Positions 18,878 to 27,596 of a DNA stretch of 64,000 bases are shown piece after piece. Source of the DNA: Streptomyces niger (GTDB lineage Bacteria > Actinomycetota > Actinomycetes > Streptomycetales > Streptomycetaceae); NCBI RefSeq assembly GCF_000718305.1, contig NZ_JOFQ01000007.1:437556-501555 (forward strand), written 5' to 3'. How positions within the stretch are numbered: position 1 is the first letter of the stretch; each line of letters begins with the position of its first letter. Position numbers and translations under genes: made by a program. The notes beneath the pieces are model-generated. The model saw nothing but the letters and a program-made list of their open reading frames with translations, made no database searches and was not told where the DNA came from.

Positions 18878-19777
18878 ATGCAGCTCCAGCAGCTCCGGTA
18901 TTTCGTGGCCGTCGCCGACGCTCGGCACTTCACCCGCGCCGCCGAGCGGGAACACGTCGCCCAGCCCTCCCTCTCCCAGCAGATCCGCGCGCTGGAGCGG
19001 GAGCTGGGTGCCGAGCTGTTCCACCGGGCGCGCGGCCACATCACGCTCACCGACGCCGGCGAGACGCTGCTGCCGTTCGCCCGCCGCATCCTCGCCGACG
19101 CCGACACCGCGCGACGCGAGGTGCAGGAGGTGGCCGGGCTGCGCCGCGGCCGGCTGCGCCTCGGCGCCCCGCCCAGCCTCTGCGCCTCCGTCGTCCCCGA
19201 CGTGCTGCGCGCCTTCCACGACCGCTACCCGGGCGTCGACCTCCAGGTCCACGAGTCCGGCTCGCAGGACCTGGTACGCGTACTGGCCGCCGGCGAACTG
19301 GACCTCGCCCTGGTCATCACCCCGCTCCCGGTGCAGGCCCCCGCGCTGACCACCGCCGAGCTGCTGCGCGAGGAGCTGGTCGTGATCTCCGCGCCGGACG
19401 CCCCGCCCCCGGTGCGCCGCACGCACATCCGCGTGGACGACCTGCGCGACCGCCCGTTGGTGATGTTCCGGCGCGGCTACGACCTGCGCGAATTCACCGT
19501 TGCCGCGTGCCGGACGGCCGGTTTCGAGCCGGTGTTCACGGTGGAGGGCGGCGAGATGGACGCCGTCCTCGGCTTCGTGCGGGCCGGGTTGGGCATCGCC
19601 GTCGTCCCCAGCATGGTCGCCGAGCGCGCCGGGCTGCGCGCCACCCCGTTCGCCGCGCCCGGCCTGCACCGCAACATCTCCGTCGCGCACCGCGCCGACG
19701 TCTCACCGCCCCGCGCGGCCCGCGAACTCCAGCGGATCCTCGTCCGCCATCTGGCGCCCGAGGCCGCGGACGACTGA
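18878..19777 (+). CDS. LysR family transcriptional regulator
   Basis: This 299-residue regulator has the N-terminal winged helix-turn-helix of the family (MQLQQLRYFVAVADARHFTR, then QPSLSQQIRALERELGAELF and ITLTDAGETLLPFAR). An effector domain from about residue 90 includes LRLGAPPSLCASVVPDVLRAF, then VEGGEMDAVLGFVRAGLGIA and VVPSMVA. It is divergent from sdhC with a LysR-type box between, so it probably controls the adjacent succinate dehydrogenase. The inducer is unknown. Confidence 0.95.
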   Translation: MQLQQLRYFVAVADARHFTRAAEREHVAQPSLSQQIRALERELGAELFHRARGHITLTDAGETLLPFARRILADADTARREVQEVAGLRRGRLRLGAPPSLCASVVPDVLRAFHDRYPGVDLQVHESGSQDLVRVLAAGELDLALVITPLPVQAPALTTAELLREELVVISAPDAPPPVRRTHIRVDDLRDRPLVMFRRGYDLREFTVAACRTAGFEPVFTVEGGEMDAVLGFVRAGLGIAVVPSMVAERAGLRATPFAAPGLHRNISVAHRADVSPPRAARELQRILVRHLAPEAADD

Positions 19778-20022
19778 CCTCGCCCCCGCCGACACGGCCG
19801 TGAAGGGGCGCTTTCCGGCCAGCGCGTCGCGATATTGCCGTACGGCGGCAGGGGCGGCCCTGCCTGGTGGCGGACGGCCACGCGATGCGTACGGACCCTT
19901 CGCGCGTTCCGCGACCGGCGGTTTTCACGCGCGATTCCGGAATGCCATTGCCCGTCCCGCTGCCGCCGGTGTACCAATGCTTCACTTGCCGTCCGGTATC
20001 ACGCTAGGCGGCATACGGGGGA

Positions 20023-20610
20023 ATGGACGGGGGAAACATCACCATGCTGCTCGAAGAGGTCTACACGGGCGCACCCACCGTAAAATCAGGAAGCCATCCG
20101 ACCACCGTGAACGAATTCACGGACCAGTCGCCCGCGCTACGCCCGGAAGTCCTTGCCGAAGCCGTCGGCCGCATGCTCGCGCTGGGGAAATTCGACGCCG
20201 ACAAGATTCTTGTCGAGGAGGACAAGGGCGCCGTTCTCGGCGGGGCGCTCTCGCTCGCCGCCGGACTGCCGCTCGCGGTCGCCCGCTGGTACGCCTACGA
20301 CCTCGGCGGCCGGTCCGTCCCGGTGCCCGTCGACGGCGCGCGCTGCCGGGGCACGTTGTACGTCAACGGCATCGAGCCGGGCGACCGGCTGACCCTCGTC
20401 GACGACACGATCAGCACCGGCACCACCCTGATCAGCCTGATCGAGGCGGTCCGGGCGGCCGGCGCCGAGGTGGAGGAGGTCGTGGTGGCGGTGGAGCAGT
20501 CGGCCGACGGCGGGCGGCGGAAGGTCGCCGAACGCTTCGGCATCGCGGTCAGGTCCGTCATCCGGATCACCGTCGACGAGCGGACCGGACGCGCCGTCGT
20601 CCTGCCCTGA
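20023..20610 (+). CDS. Phosphoribosyltransferase family protein
   Basis: This protein has 195 residues, or 188 if translation begins at ATG 20044. The type I PRTase signature for PRPP is clear: LTLVDDTISTGTTLISL at about residues 125-141. KILVEEDKGAVLGGALSLAAGLPLAVARW forms the hood/PPi loop region (in pieces), and the end VIRITVDERTGRAVVLP resembles adenine phosphoribosyltransferases. It is probably purine- or pyrimidine-base directed, but the base cannot be assigned. It is a lone gene downstream of LysR and is followed in the same frame by a stop-free 300-bp stretch leading to a YggS-like gene, suggesting a small operon. Confidence 0.85.
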   Translation: MDGGNITMLLEEVYTGAPTVKSGSHPTTVNEFTDQSPALRPEVLAEAVGRMLALGKFDADKILVEEDKGAVLGGALSLAAGLPLAVARWYAYDLGGRSVPVPVDGARCRGTLYVNGIEPGDRLTLVDDTISTGTTLISLIEAVRAAGAEVEEVVVAVEQSADGGRRKVAERFGIAVRSVIRITVDERTGRAVVLP

Positions 20611-20910
20611 CGCCCGCTCGTCCGACGCGGGTCCGGCAATTCCTTTTCCCGGCTTCCGTCGACACCGTACGTACCACGGAGAAATGTCGAAACGGGAGTC
20701 GCGCGGACATTCAGCACGTGCGACTCCCGCGATTCCGCCGGAAATCATCACGACCGGATCGATCACCGTGACCGGGCCGTTCACCGTGACCGGATCGATC
20801 GCCATGACCGGACTTTCCCGTTCCCGCCCGGCGCGGTGTTCTCCCGGGACGGCCGGTTCGCGCAGTACGCCACCGACGACGTGCCGTACGAGACCGAAGG
20901 GGCGGAATGA
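20611..20910 (+). pseudogene. Stop-free remnant coupled to the YggS-like gene
   Basis: Right after the phosphoribosyltransferase stop the same frame stays open for 99 codons to a TGA at 20908-20910 that overlaps the next ATG (ATGA), the usual sign of coupled genes. The last part reads protein-like: PPGAVFSRDGRFAQYATDDV then PYETEGAE. There is no ATG or TTG start, only internal GTGs at 20836 and 20881 without a ribosome site. The middle is an 18-bp tandem repeat. It looks like the 3' end of a gene that lost its start by deletion. I do not recognise the family. Confidence 0.4.
20746..20817 (+). repeat. Tandem repeat, 4 x 18 bp, unit CACCGTGACCGGATCGAT
   Basis: Units start at 20746, 20764, 20782 and 20800. 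The first three differ at only a few bases and the last is more diverged. In the coupled frame they encode His/Asp/Arg-rich hexapeptides (HHDRID, HRDRAV, HRDRID, RHDRTF). Confidence 0.85.
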
Positions 20911-21824
20911 CCGCCATGAACGAGGAACAGACCACCGAATTCAGCACAGCATCCGAGCCCGGTGCCGTACCCGAGCGCACCGTCGCACCCGATGGCCGTC
21001 CCGCGCCCCAGGACGCGGCGTCGGACAGCCATCGTCCGGAGCCGCCACCGGATCCGGAGCCGAGGCCGGAGCCGGCTCCGTTCCCCGATGCCGCGGCGCG
21101 GCTGGCCGCCCTCAGGAGCCGGCTGGACGAGGCGTGCCGGCGCGCCGGGCGCCCCCTCGGCTCCGTGACGCTCGTCGCGGTCAGCAAGTACCGCTCGCGG
21201 GACGCCGTCACCGCCGCGCTGGACGCGGGCCAGCGCGATTTCGCGGAGAGCCGGGTGCTGGAGGCCCGCGTCAAGTGGCCGCAGCTGCGCGCCCGTCACC
21301 CGGGCGTCCGGCTGCATCTCGTGGGCCCGCTGCGGACCGACAGGACGACGGCGGCCGTCCTCGGCTTCGACGCCCTGCACAGCATCGACCGCACACCCCT
21401 GGCCGCGGCGCTCGCCGCCGCGATGGCCCGCACCGGCCGCAGGCCCGACTGCTATGTCCATGTCGACACCGGCGACACGGCGCAGCGGGCCGGCGTGCCG
21501 CTGGACGGTGCCGACGCCTTCCTCAAGGAGTGCCGGGAGGTGTACGGGCTGCCCGTCGTCGGCCTGATGTGCCTGCCGCCGGTCGGCCAGGACCCGCGCC
21601 CGCACTTCCGGGTGCTCCGCTCGCTCGCCGCCGCGCACGGCCTGGCCGGGCTGAGCATGGGCATGAGCGACGACTTCGAGGCGGCGGTGGCGGAGGGCGC
21701 GACCGTCATCCGGGTGGGCCGGGCGCTCTTCGGGCCCCGGCCGCGGCGCCCCAGGGACCGGGCCGACGCCGGGCCGGACGGGACGGGTGGGACGGACGGG
21801 CCGGACACCCGGCCGCCGGCCTGA
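20907..21824 (+). CDS. YggS-family PLP-binding protein
   Basis: This 305-residue protein has about 60 residues of Glu/Pro-rich leader followed by a single-domain alanine-racemase-like barrel. PLP lysine is in VTLVAVSKYRSRDAV. Other YggS marks are DFAESRVLEARVKWPQL (usual FGENR/Y region altered), VRLHLVGPLRTDR, CYVHVDTGDTAQRAGVP, VVGLMCLPPVGQDPRPHF, LSMGMSDDFEAAVAEGATVI and RVGRALFGPR. Stand-alone YggS proteins govern PLP homeostasis; Streptomyces already has one near ftsZ, so this is a divergent extra copy. Its link to the phosphoribosyltransferase is by proximity only. Confidence 0.88.
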   Translation: MTAMNEEQTTEFSTASEPGAVPERTVAPDGRPAPQDAASDSHRPEPPPDPEPRPEPAPFPDAAARLAALRSRLDEACRRAGRPLGSVTLVAVSKYRSRDAVTAALDAGQRDFAESRVLEARVKWPQLRARHPGVRLHLVGPLRTDRTTAAVLGFDALHSIDRTPLAAALAAAMARTGRRPDCYVHVDTGDTAQRAGVPLDGADAFLKECREVYGLPVVGLMCLPPVGQDPRPHFRVLRSLAAAHGLAGLSMGMSDDFEAAVAEGATVIRVGRALFGPRPRRPRDRADAGPDGTGGTDGPDTRPPA

Positions 21825-21876
21825 TCCCGGCCCGAGCGCCCCGGCCCGAGCACCTTCGTCCCGAGCACCTCAGCCC

Positions 21877-21900
21877 CGAGCGCCCTCTCCGGGGCGCTCG
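21877..21900. terminator. Bidirectional hairpin between convergent genes
   Basis: A 9-bp stem CGAGCGCCC/GGGCGCTCG with a 6-nt loop sits in the 86-bp gap between the YggS-like gene and the TIGR03085 gene, which point at each other. Confidence 0.6.
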
Positions 21901-21910
21901 CCGTCCGGGG

Positions 21911-22543
21911 CTACAGCCCCAGCTGGGCCTCCTGTGCGCGGGCCACCGCCTCCTTGTCGCCGTCCAGCTCGACCTTCGTGGCGTCCTGCCGCCCGAACAG
22001 GAACAGCGTCAGCTCGCCCGGCTCGCCGGTGACGGTCACCACCGGCGTGCCGCGGTGCGCCACCGCGGTCCGGCCGTCCGGGCGGCGCAGCACCAGGCCC
22101 ACCGGGGACTTGCGCCCCAGCACCCGGGCCATCCGCTCGATCCGGGACCACAGGGCGTCGGCGAAGCCGGAGCTCAGCTCGCGCGGCGTCCAGTCCGGCT
22201 GGGCCCGCCGCACGTCCTCGGCGTGCACGAAGAACTCCACGGTGTTCGACGCCTCGTCGATCTGCTTGAGGGCGAACGGCGAGACGCGCGGCGGCCCCGT
22301 CCGGATCAGCCGGATCAGCTCTTCGTACGGCTTGGCGGCGTACTCGATCCGCACCCGCTCCATCCGGGACGCCAGCGGCTTGAGCACCAGGCCGCCGGCC
22401 GCGTCCGCGCGCCGCTCGCGCACCACCACGTGGGCCGCCAGGTCGCGCGCGGTCCAGCCCTCGCACAGCGTCGGTGCCTCGGGCCCCACGCTCTCCAACA
22501 GATCGGCGAGCAGAAGTCGTTCACGCTTGGCATGGGTCGACAT
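21911..22543 (-). CDS. TIGR03085 family metal-binding protein (DinB/MDMPI superfamily)
   Basis: This 210-residue protein has the four-helix mycothiol-dependent-maleylpyruvate-isomerase-like fold. The N terminus [20 protein letters not shown], the [20 protein letters not shown] motif with a ligand His, and [19 protein letters not shown] with a second His fit the family. The C-terminal domain has [19 protein letters not shown]. Proteins of this group may use mycothiol; no substrate is known. A TAGGGT -10 box ends 6 bp before ATG 22543, so it is leaderless. It sits beside hisI, as I recall for Streptomyces core order. Confidence 0.88.
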   Translation of the reverse strand: MSTHAKRERLLLADLLESVGPEAPTLCEGWTARDLAAHVVVRERRADAAGGLVLKPLASRMERVRIEYAAKPYEELIRLIRTGPPRVSPFALKQIDEASNTVEFFVHAEDVRRAQPDWTPRELSSGFADALWSRIERMARVLGRKSPVGLVLRRPDGRTAVAHRGTPVVTVTGEPGELTLFLFGRQDATKVELDGDKEAVARAQEAQLGL

Positions 22544-22549
22544 GGCCTC

Positions 22550-22555
22550 ACCCTA
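22550..22555 (-). promoter_or_regulatory. -10 box TAGGGT for the TIGR03085 gene (leaderless)
   Basis: On the minus strand TAGGGT ends 6 bp before ATG 22543, with no ribosome site in between. Confidence 0.45.
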
Positions 22556-22610
22556 CGGCCCGGCCCGCCGCCCGTGCCACGGCGCCGCGCGGTCCCTTCC
22601 GCACCCTTCG

Positions 22611-22730
22611 TCACCCCTGGACGAGGATCACCGCCATCACCACCACGGCCGCCGCGAAGACCGCGCACAGCACGATCGTCGCCACCTTGGCCGCACGGTC
22701 GTCGTCCGGGGGCGGATACCGGTCGTTCAT
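22611..22730 (-). CDS. 39-residue single-helix membrane protein
   Basis: This very small protein is [15 protein letters not shown] followed by one transmembrane helix ([18 protein letters not shown]) and VQG. It is in the gap between hisI and TIGR03085, starting at ATG 22730. It has a charged Pro/Asp-rich head and a clean helix, as expected of a real small membrane protein, although no strong ribosome site is visible. Function unknown. Confidence 0.6.
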   Translation of the reverse strand: MNDRYPPPDDDRAAKVATIVLCAVFAAAVVVMAVILVQG

Positions 22731-22763
22731 GCCCGCATGATGCCGCACGGCACAATGGAAGGC

Positions 22764-23174
22764 ATGAGCAGCAGCCCCGCCACCCCGTCCCCCCAGCCCG
22801 CGGCCGATCAGGCAGGCGCCCCCGCCGGCACCGCCCTGGACCCGGCCGTCGCCGCTCGGCTCAAGCGCACCCCCGACGGGCTGGTCCCGGCCATCGCCCA
22901 GCAGTACGACACCGGCGAGGTGCTGATGCTCGGGTGGATGGACGACGAGGCCCTGCACCGCACCCTGACCACCGGCCGCTGCACCTACTGGAGCCGCAGC
23001 CGCCAGGAGTACTGGGTCAAGGGCGACACCTCCGGGCACGTCCAGCACGTGAAGTCGGTGGCCCTGGACTGCGACGCGGACACCGTCCTGGTCAAGGTGG
23101 ACCAGGTCGGCGCGGCCTGCCACACCGGCGCGCGGACCTGCTTCGACGAGGACGTGCTGCTCGCCGGGGACTGA
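22764..23174 (+). CDS. hisI: Phosphoribosyl-AMP cyclohydrolase
   Basis: HisI opens the adenine ring of phosphoribosyl-AMP, the third step of histidine synthesis. The 136 residues comprise a 30-residue Ala/Pro leader and the standard domain: [39 protein letters not shown], and the metal ligands [19 protein letters not shown] plus the last Cys in RTCFDED. ATG 22755 (MEGM) is an alternative start. It lies apart from the main his operon, immediately before trpE, linking the two pathways. Confidence 0.96.
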   Translation: MSSSPATPSPQPAADQAGAPAGTALDPAVAARLKRTPDGLVPAIAQQYDTGEVLMLGWMDDEALHRTLTTGRCTYWSRSRQEYWVKGDTSGHVQHVKSVALDCDADTVLVKVDQVGAACHTGARTCFDEDVLLAGD

Positions 23175-23194
23175 CCCTCCGGCGCCCGCGGCGT

Positions 23195-23244
23195 CGATCA
23201 GCAGGCGGACATGCCCGGACCCGGCGGCTGATCGCTACTAGGAT
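23195..23244 (+). promoter_or_regulatory. trpE promoter: TAGGAT -10 with upstream inverted repeat
   Basis: TAGGAT at 23239-23244 ends 8 bp before ATG 23253, so the trpE mRNA is probably leaderless or nearly so. Directly upstream an 8-bp inverted repeat CGATCAGC/GCTGATCG (23195-23202 and 23227-23234) overlaps the expected polymerase site, a likely operator. A leaderless start leaves no room for a leader-peptide attenuator on this transcript. Confidence 0.5.
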
Positions 23245-23252
23245 CCGCTCAC

Positions 23253-24839
23253 ATGACCACGGGAACCACCGGCACCGCCACTCCGGACCTCGAAAACTTC
23301 CGCACGCTCGCGAAGGACCGCCGGGTCATCCCGGTCACCCGGCGGCTCCTCGCGGACGGCGACACCCCGGTGGGCCTGTACCGCAAGCTCGCGGCGGAAC
23401 GCCCCGGCACCTTCCTCCTGGAGTCCGCCGAGAACGGCCGCAGCTGGTCCCGCTACTCCTTCATCGGCGTGCGCAGCGCCGCCACCCTCACCGCCCGCGA
23501 CGGGCAGGCGCACTGGCTCGGCACCCCGCCGGTCGGCGTGCCCACCGAGGGCGACCCGCTCGCCGCGCTGCGCGAGACCGTCGAGACGCTGCACACCCCG
23601 CGTGACCTCATCGAGGGCCAGGGCCTGCCGCCGTTCACCGGTGGCATGGTCGGCTACCTCGGGTACGACATCGTGCGCCGCCTGGAGAAGATCGGCGACT
23701 CCACCGCGGACGAGCTGCGGCTGCCCGAGCTGACCATGCTGCTCACCTCGGACCTGGCGGTCCTGGACCACTGGAACGGCACGGTCCTGCTGATCGCCAA
23801 CGCCATCAACCACAACGACCTGGACACCGGCGTCGACGAGGCGTACGCGGACGCCGTGGCCCGGCTGGACACCATGGCGTACGACCTGAGCCGCCCGGCC
23901 CCCTCGAACGCCGCCGCGCTGCCGGCCTCCGAGGTTCCCGCGTACACCGCGAAGTGGGGTGGGGAAGCCCACCCGTCGCCCGACCACCACCCCTCATCGA
24001 GCCGCTCCGCGGCGCCGTCTTTCCTCGATGCGGTCGAGGACATCAAGGAGCGCATCCGGGCCGGCGAGGCCTTCCAGGTCGTGCCCTCGCAGCGCTTCGA
24101 GACGCCGTGCACGGCCTCCGCGCTGGACGTCTACCGGGTGCTGCGGGCCACCAACCCCAGCCCGTACATGTACCTCTTCCGCTTCGAGGGCGGCGACGGC
24201 CTGCCCTTCGATGTCGTCGGCTCCAGCCCCGAGGCGCTGGTCAAGGTCGAGGACGGGCAGGCGATGCTGCACCCGATCGCCGGCACCCGGCCGCGCGGCG
24301 GCACCCCGCAGCTGGACCAGGCCCTCGCCGACGAGCTGCTCGCCGACCCCAAGGAGCGCGCCGAGCACCTGATGCTGGTCGACCTGGGCCGCAACGACCT
24401 CGGCCGGGTCTGCGAGCCCGGCAGCGTCGAGGTGGTGGACTTCATGTCCATCGAGCGCTACAGCCACGTCATGCACATCGTGTCCACGGTCACCGGCAAG
24501 GTCGCCGACGGCCGCACCGCCTTCGATGTGCTGACCGCCTGCTTCCCCGCGGGCACGCTCTCCGGCGCCCCGAAGCCGCGCGCCCTGCAGATCATCGAGG
24601 AGCTGGAGCCCACCCGGCGCGGCGTCTACGGGGGCTGCGTGGGCTACCTGGACTTCGCCGGCGACTCCGACACCGCCATCGCGATCCGTACCGCCCTGCT
24701 CCGCGACGGCACGGCGTACGTGCAGGCCGGCGCGGGCATCGTCGCCGACTCCGACCCGGACGCCGAGGACCAGGAGTGCCGCAACAAGGCGGCGGCGGTC
24801 CTCCGCGCGGTCGACACGGCGAACCACCTGAGCAGCTGA
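23253..24839 (+). CDS. trpE: Anthranilate synthase component I
   Basis: TrpE makes anthranilate from chorismate with ammonia supplied by TrpG, which is not in this window. The 528 residues include the feedback-site region PGTFLLESAENGRSWSRYSF and the catalytic core FQVVPSQRFETP, YLFRFEGGDGLPFDVVGSSP, LVKVEDGQAMLHPIAGTRPR, ERAEHLMLVDLGRNDLGRV, FPAGTLSGAPKPRALQIIEE and GAGIVADSDPDAEDQE. A Ser/His/Pro-rich stretch (GEAHPSPDHHPSSSRSAAPS) near residues 238-257 looks like an extra linker between the two halves. Downstream are trp-region membrane proteins and trpC. Confidence 0.97.
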   Translation: MTTGTTGTATPDLENFRTLAKDRRVIPVTRRLLADGDTPVGLYRKLAAERPGTFLLESAENGRSWSRYSFIGVRSAATLTARDGQAHWLGTPPVGVPTEGDPLAALRETVETLHTPRDLIEGQGLPPFTGGMVGYLGYDIVRRLEKIGDSTADELRLPELTMLLTSDLAVLDHWNGTVLLIANAINHNDLDTGVDEAYADAVARLDTMAYDLSRPAPSNAAALPASEVPAYTAKWGGEAHPSPDHHPSSSRSAAPSFLDAVEDIKERIRAGEAFQVVPSQRFETPCTASALDVYRVLRATNPSPYMYLFRFEGGDGLPFDVVGSSPEALVKVEDGQAMLHPIAGTRPRGGTPQLDQALADELLADPKERAEHLMLVDLGRNDLGRVCEPGSVEVVDFMSIERYSHVMHIVSTVTGKVADGRTAFDVLTACFPAGTLSGAPKPRALQIIEELEPTRRGVYGGCVGYLDFAGDSDTAIAIRTALLRDGTAYVQAGAGIVADSDPDAEDQECRNKAAAVLRAVDTANHLSS

Positions 24840-24903
24840 CACGCGGCCCGGCCGGGGGCCGCGTGCACCCCGGCCGCGCGGGCACCCGGCGGCGTGCGGG
24901 ATA

Positions 24904-25584
24904 GTGGAAGACGTGAGTGCCGTACCCCCGCCCCGCACCGACGCCGCCGAGGCCGAGGCCGCCGCCCCCGCCGCCAAGAGCGGCACGGGTGCGCGCAAGC
25001 CCCTCGCCCTCGCGCTCCTCCTCGGAGCGCTCGGCGCCGCCCTGGCCCTGCTCTCCTCCGGCCGCACCTGGGCCACCGCCACCGCCGTGGTCGCCCAGGG
25101 CGAGCTGCCGCAGAAGGCGTCGGGCCAGGACATCACCGGCGTGCCCGGCGCGCTCGCCGTGGTCGGGCTCGCCGCGCTGGTCGCGGTCTTCGCCGTGCGC
25201 GGCGCGGGCCGCGTCGCCGTCTCCGCGCTGCTGGCGCTCAGCGGCGCCGGCACGGTCGCCGGGGCCCTCCTCGGCACCGCCGACACCGCCGCGCTGAAGG
25301 CCAAGGCCGCCACCGCCACCGGCATGAGCGGCGCCGGCGTCCACCACGTGGCGTACACCGCCTGGCCCTGGGGGGCGGCGGGCGGCGGCGCGCTGCTGCT
25401 GATCGCGGGGCTGCTGGCGCTGGTGTACGGGCGGCGCTGGCCCGCGATGTCCGGTCGCTACGAGCGCGCGGCGGGTGGCCCCCGAGGCGCCCGCGGGCCG
25501 CGCCGGGCCGCGGCGGAGCCGGACCTGGACCGCCCGGAGGAGATCTGGAAGTCGCTGGACCGGGGCGAGGACCCCACCGCCTAG
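24904..25584 (+). CDS. Trp-region conserved membrane protein (TIGR02234)
   Basis: This 226-residue protein belongs to the membrane protein family found next to trp genes in actinobacteria. Four helices are visible: about 37-57, 82-102, 108-128 and 155-178, with the extracytoplasmic loop TWATATAVVAQGELPQKASG typical of the family. The tail is basic and ends EIWKSLDRGEDPTA. GTG 24913 is an alternative start, since GATAGT could be its -10 box 7 bp upstream. Function unknown; it is not an enzyme of the pathway by motif. Confidence 0.88.
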   Translation: MEDVSAVPPPRTDAAEAEAAAPAAKSGTGARKPLALALLLGALGAALALLSSGRTWATATAVVAQGELPQKASGQDITGVPGALAVVGLAALVAVFAVRGAGRVAVSALLALSGAGTVAGALLGTADTAALKAKAATATGMSGAGVHHVAYTAWPWGAAGGGALLLIAGLLALVYGRRWPAMSGRYERAAGGPRGARGPRRAAAEPDLDRPEEIWKSLDRGEDPTA

Positions 25585-25704
25585 AAGGCGGCCGTCACCG
25601 GTCCGTACCGACCCGATGGCGGGCCCACCCCGCACATCAGGGACAATGGTTCCGAGCGAACGCCGCGCCCCGACCCAGGCGCGAGAAAGCAACGAGGAGC
25701 ACTC

Positions 25705-25941
25705 ATGTCGAGCAATGGCCACGGCCACGGACACACCCCGGCTGCCTGGACCGGCGTCATCATTTCGTTCATCGGCTTCTGTGTCGCGGGCGCTGCCACG
25801 GTGCTGGCCGCCGTGCCCGTCTTCTGGGCCGGCATCGTCCTCATCCTGGCCGGCGCGGTCGTCGGCGGCATCATGCACGTCATGGGCCTGGGTTCCGCGC
25901 CGAAGCGCGCCAAGGGCACCCCGCAGGCACAGCAGAGCTGA
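25705..25941 (+). CDS. HGxxPAAW family small membrane protein
   Basis: This 78-residue protein starts MSSNGHGHGHTPAAW, carrying the motif that names the family, followed by two helices (TGVIISFIGFCVAGAATVLA and WAGIVLILAGAVVGGIMHVM) and a basic tail. ATG 25705 has GAGGAG 8 bp upstream. It is part of the conserved gene set between trpE and trpC. The His-rich N terminus could bind metal. Function unknown. Confidence 0.9.
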   Translation: MSSNGHGHGHTPAAWTGVIISFIGFCVAGAATVLAAVPVFWAGIVLILAGAVVGGIMHVMGLGSAPKRAKGTPQAQQS

Positions 25942-26112
25942 CCTTCCGGCGGCCGGACACCGGTCCGGCCCCGGCCCGGTTCCGTCGCGACCCACGGCTC
26001 GACGCAGGCGCGGCTTCCCGGCCGATCCGCACGCCCCGCGCTCCTGGCGCGGAGTGGCCCGTGCGGCGGCAGGGAGGCTGCGCCTTCGCGCGTACCGGGG
26101 GAGAATCGGACC

Positions 26113-26565
26113 GTGACGGAACCCGTGGCACGTACCCCGGACGGCCCGGCCCCTGTGGCCCGCCGCGGCGCCGTACGCCGCCTGGCGGCCCCGCTGGGCG
26201 CCCTCACGGCGGTCCTGGCGGCCTTCGCGTACGTCGGTGCCGTCGACCCCAACGAGGCCGGCCACTACCCCGTCTGTCCGCTCCTGCGGCTCACCGGCCT
26301 CTACTGCCCGGCCTGCGGCGGGCTGCGCAGCGCCCACGCGGTCGCGCACGGTGATCTGGGCGCCGCGCTCGGCGCCAACGCCCTGGCAGTGCTCGGTTAC
26401 CTGGCGTTCGCGGTGTTCTGGGCCCTGTGGCTGGTGCGGGCCGGTCGCGGGCTGCCGACCGCCGGGCCGCGCCCGAGGCCCGTCCACTGGTGGCTGATCG
26501 GCGGTGTCGTGCTGCTCTTCACAGTGGCGCGCAACCTTCCCGTCGGATCGGCGCTCGCCCCGTGA
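26113..26565 (+). CDS. DUF2752 domain membrane protein
   Basis: This 150-residue protein has the DUF2752 core: YPVCPLLRLTGLYCPACGGLRSAHA with its CPxCG motif, flanked by helices around 36-55, 95-115 and 127-143. The conserved cysteines face the membrane boundary and may bind a metal or form a disulfide. The start is GTG 26113. It precedes trpC by about 200 bp. Function unknown. Confidence 0.88.
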   Translation: MTEPVARTPDGPAPVARRGAVRRLAAPLGALTAVLAAFAYVGAVDPNEAGHYPVCPLLRLTGLYCPACGGLRSAHAVAHGDLGAALGANALAVLGYLAFAVFWALWLVRAGRGLPTAGPRPRPVHWWLIGGVVLLFTVARNLPVGSALAP

Positions 26566-26761
26566 GGGACGCTTTCCCGCCGCTTCCGACGGGCGCCGAA
26601 GCGGCCGGTATGTGCCGCTATCTGTCCATGTTGTGGGACCGAAGGCGGCCGGATGCGGGGCTGGTGCCCCTGGCCGGATACCATCGGAGTGCCTGTTGGG
26701 AGCGCACCGCGCCCCCGCGGGTGACAGATTTCCTCCACCGCTCTAGAAGGAGGCCGCTCGC

Positions 26762-27571
26762 GTGAGTGTGCTCGACGAGATCATCGACGGAGTCCGCGCC
26801 GACCTCGCCGAGCGACAGGCGCGCGTCAGCCTCGACGAGCTGAAGGAGCGGGCGAAGAAGGCCGCCCCCGCCAAGGACGGCGTGGCCGCGCTCAAGGGCG
26901 ACGGCATCCGGGTGATCTGCGAGGTCAAGCGCTCCAGCCCGTCCAAGGGTGCGCTGGCCGCCATCGCCGACCCGGCCGGGCTCGCCGCGGACTACGAAGC
27001 GGGCGGCGCGGCCGTCATCTCCGTCCTCACCGAGCAGCGCCGCTTCGGCGGCTCGCTGGCCGACCTCGAAGCCGTCCGGGCCAAGGTCGACATCCCGATC
27101 CTGCGCAAGGACTTCATCGTCAGCGCCTACCAGCTGTGGGAGGCCCGCGCGTACGGCGCCGACCTGGCGCTGCTGATCGTGGCCGCGCTGGAGCAGGAGG
27201 CGCTGGTCTCGCTCATCGAGCGGGCCGAGTCGATCGGGCTGACCCCGCTGGTCGAGGCGCACGACGAGGAAGAGGTCGAGCGCGCGGTGGCCGCCGGGGC
27301 GAAGATCATCGGCGTGAACACCCGCGACCTGAAGACCCTCAAGGTCGACCGCGGCAATTTCGGCCGGGTCGCCCCGGAGATCCCCGACCACATCGTGAAG
27401 GTCGCCGAGTCCGGCGTCCGCGGGCCGCACGACCTCATCGCGTACGCCAACGAGGGCGCCGACGCCGTGCTCGTCGGCGAGTCGCTGGTCACCGGCAAGG
27501 ACCCGAAGACCGCCGTCGCCGACCTCGTCGCGGCCGGCTCCCACCCCGCCATCCGGCACGGCCGGGACTGA
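26762..27571 (+). CDS. trpC: Indole-3-glycerol phosphate synthase
   Basis: TrpC closes the indole ring from CdRP. The 269-residue barrel shows [17 protein letters not shown], the catalytic Lys in [84 protein letters not shown] and [15 protein letters not shown] 26762 has AAGGAGG 7 bp upstream. It is followed 25 bp later by trpM and then trpBA, matching the trpCMBA arrangement of Streptomyces coelicolor. The 196 bp before it hold a short CCTCC/GGAGG inverted pair overlapping the ribosome site. Confidence 0.97.
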   Translation: MSVLDEIIDGVRADLAERQARVSLDELKERAKKAAPAKDGVAALKGDGIRVICEVKRSSPSKGALAAIADPAGLAADYEAGGAAVISVLTEQRRFGGSLADLEAVRAKVDIPILRKDFIVSAYQLWEARAYGADLALLIVAALEQEALVSLIERAESIGLTPLVEAHDEEEVERAVAAGAKIIGVNTRDLKTLKVDRGNFGRVAPEIPDHIVKVAESGVRGPHDLIAYANEGADAVLVGESLVTGKDPKTAVADLVAAGSHPAIRHGRD

Positions 27572-27596
27572 CGGGCCCCGGAAGAAGCAGCCTCCC

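Noticed and set aside
19778..20022. Possible small gene between lysR and the phosphoribosyltransferase
   Set aside because: Frames here are short or shadow-like with no ribosome site; I see only a promoter-like, slightly AT-richer stretch near 19970-20015.
20684..23605. A 973-codon frame running through yggS, TIGR03085 and hisI
   Set aside because: It overlaps four supported genes in other frames and is Arg/Pro/Gly shadow sequence throughout, apart from short pieces with no start.
24904..24912. Using GTG 24904 versus GTG 24913 for the TIGR02234 protein
   Set aside because: Neither has a ribosome site; the difference is three residues. I kept 24904, and the alternative is noted but not reported as a finding.
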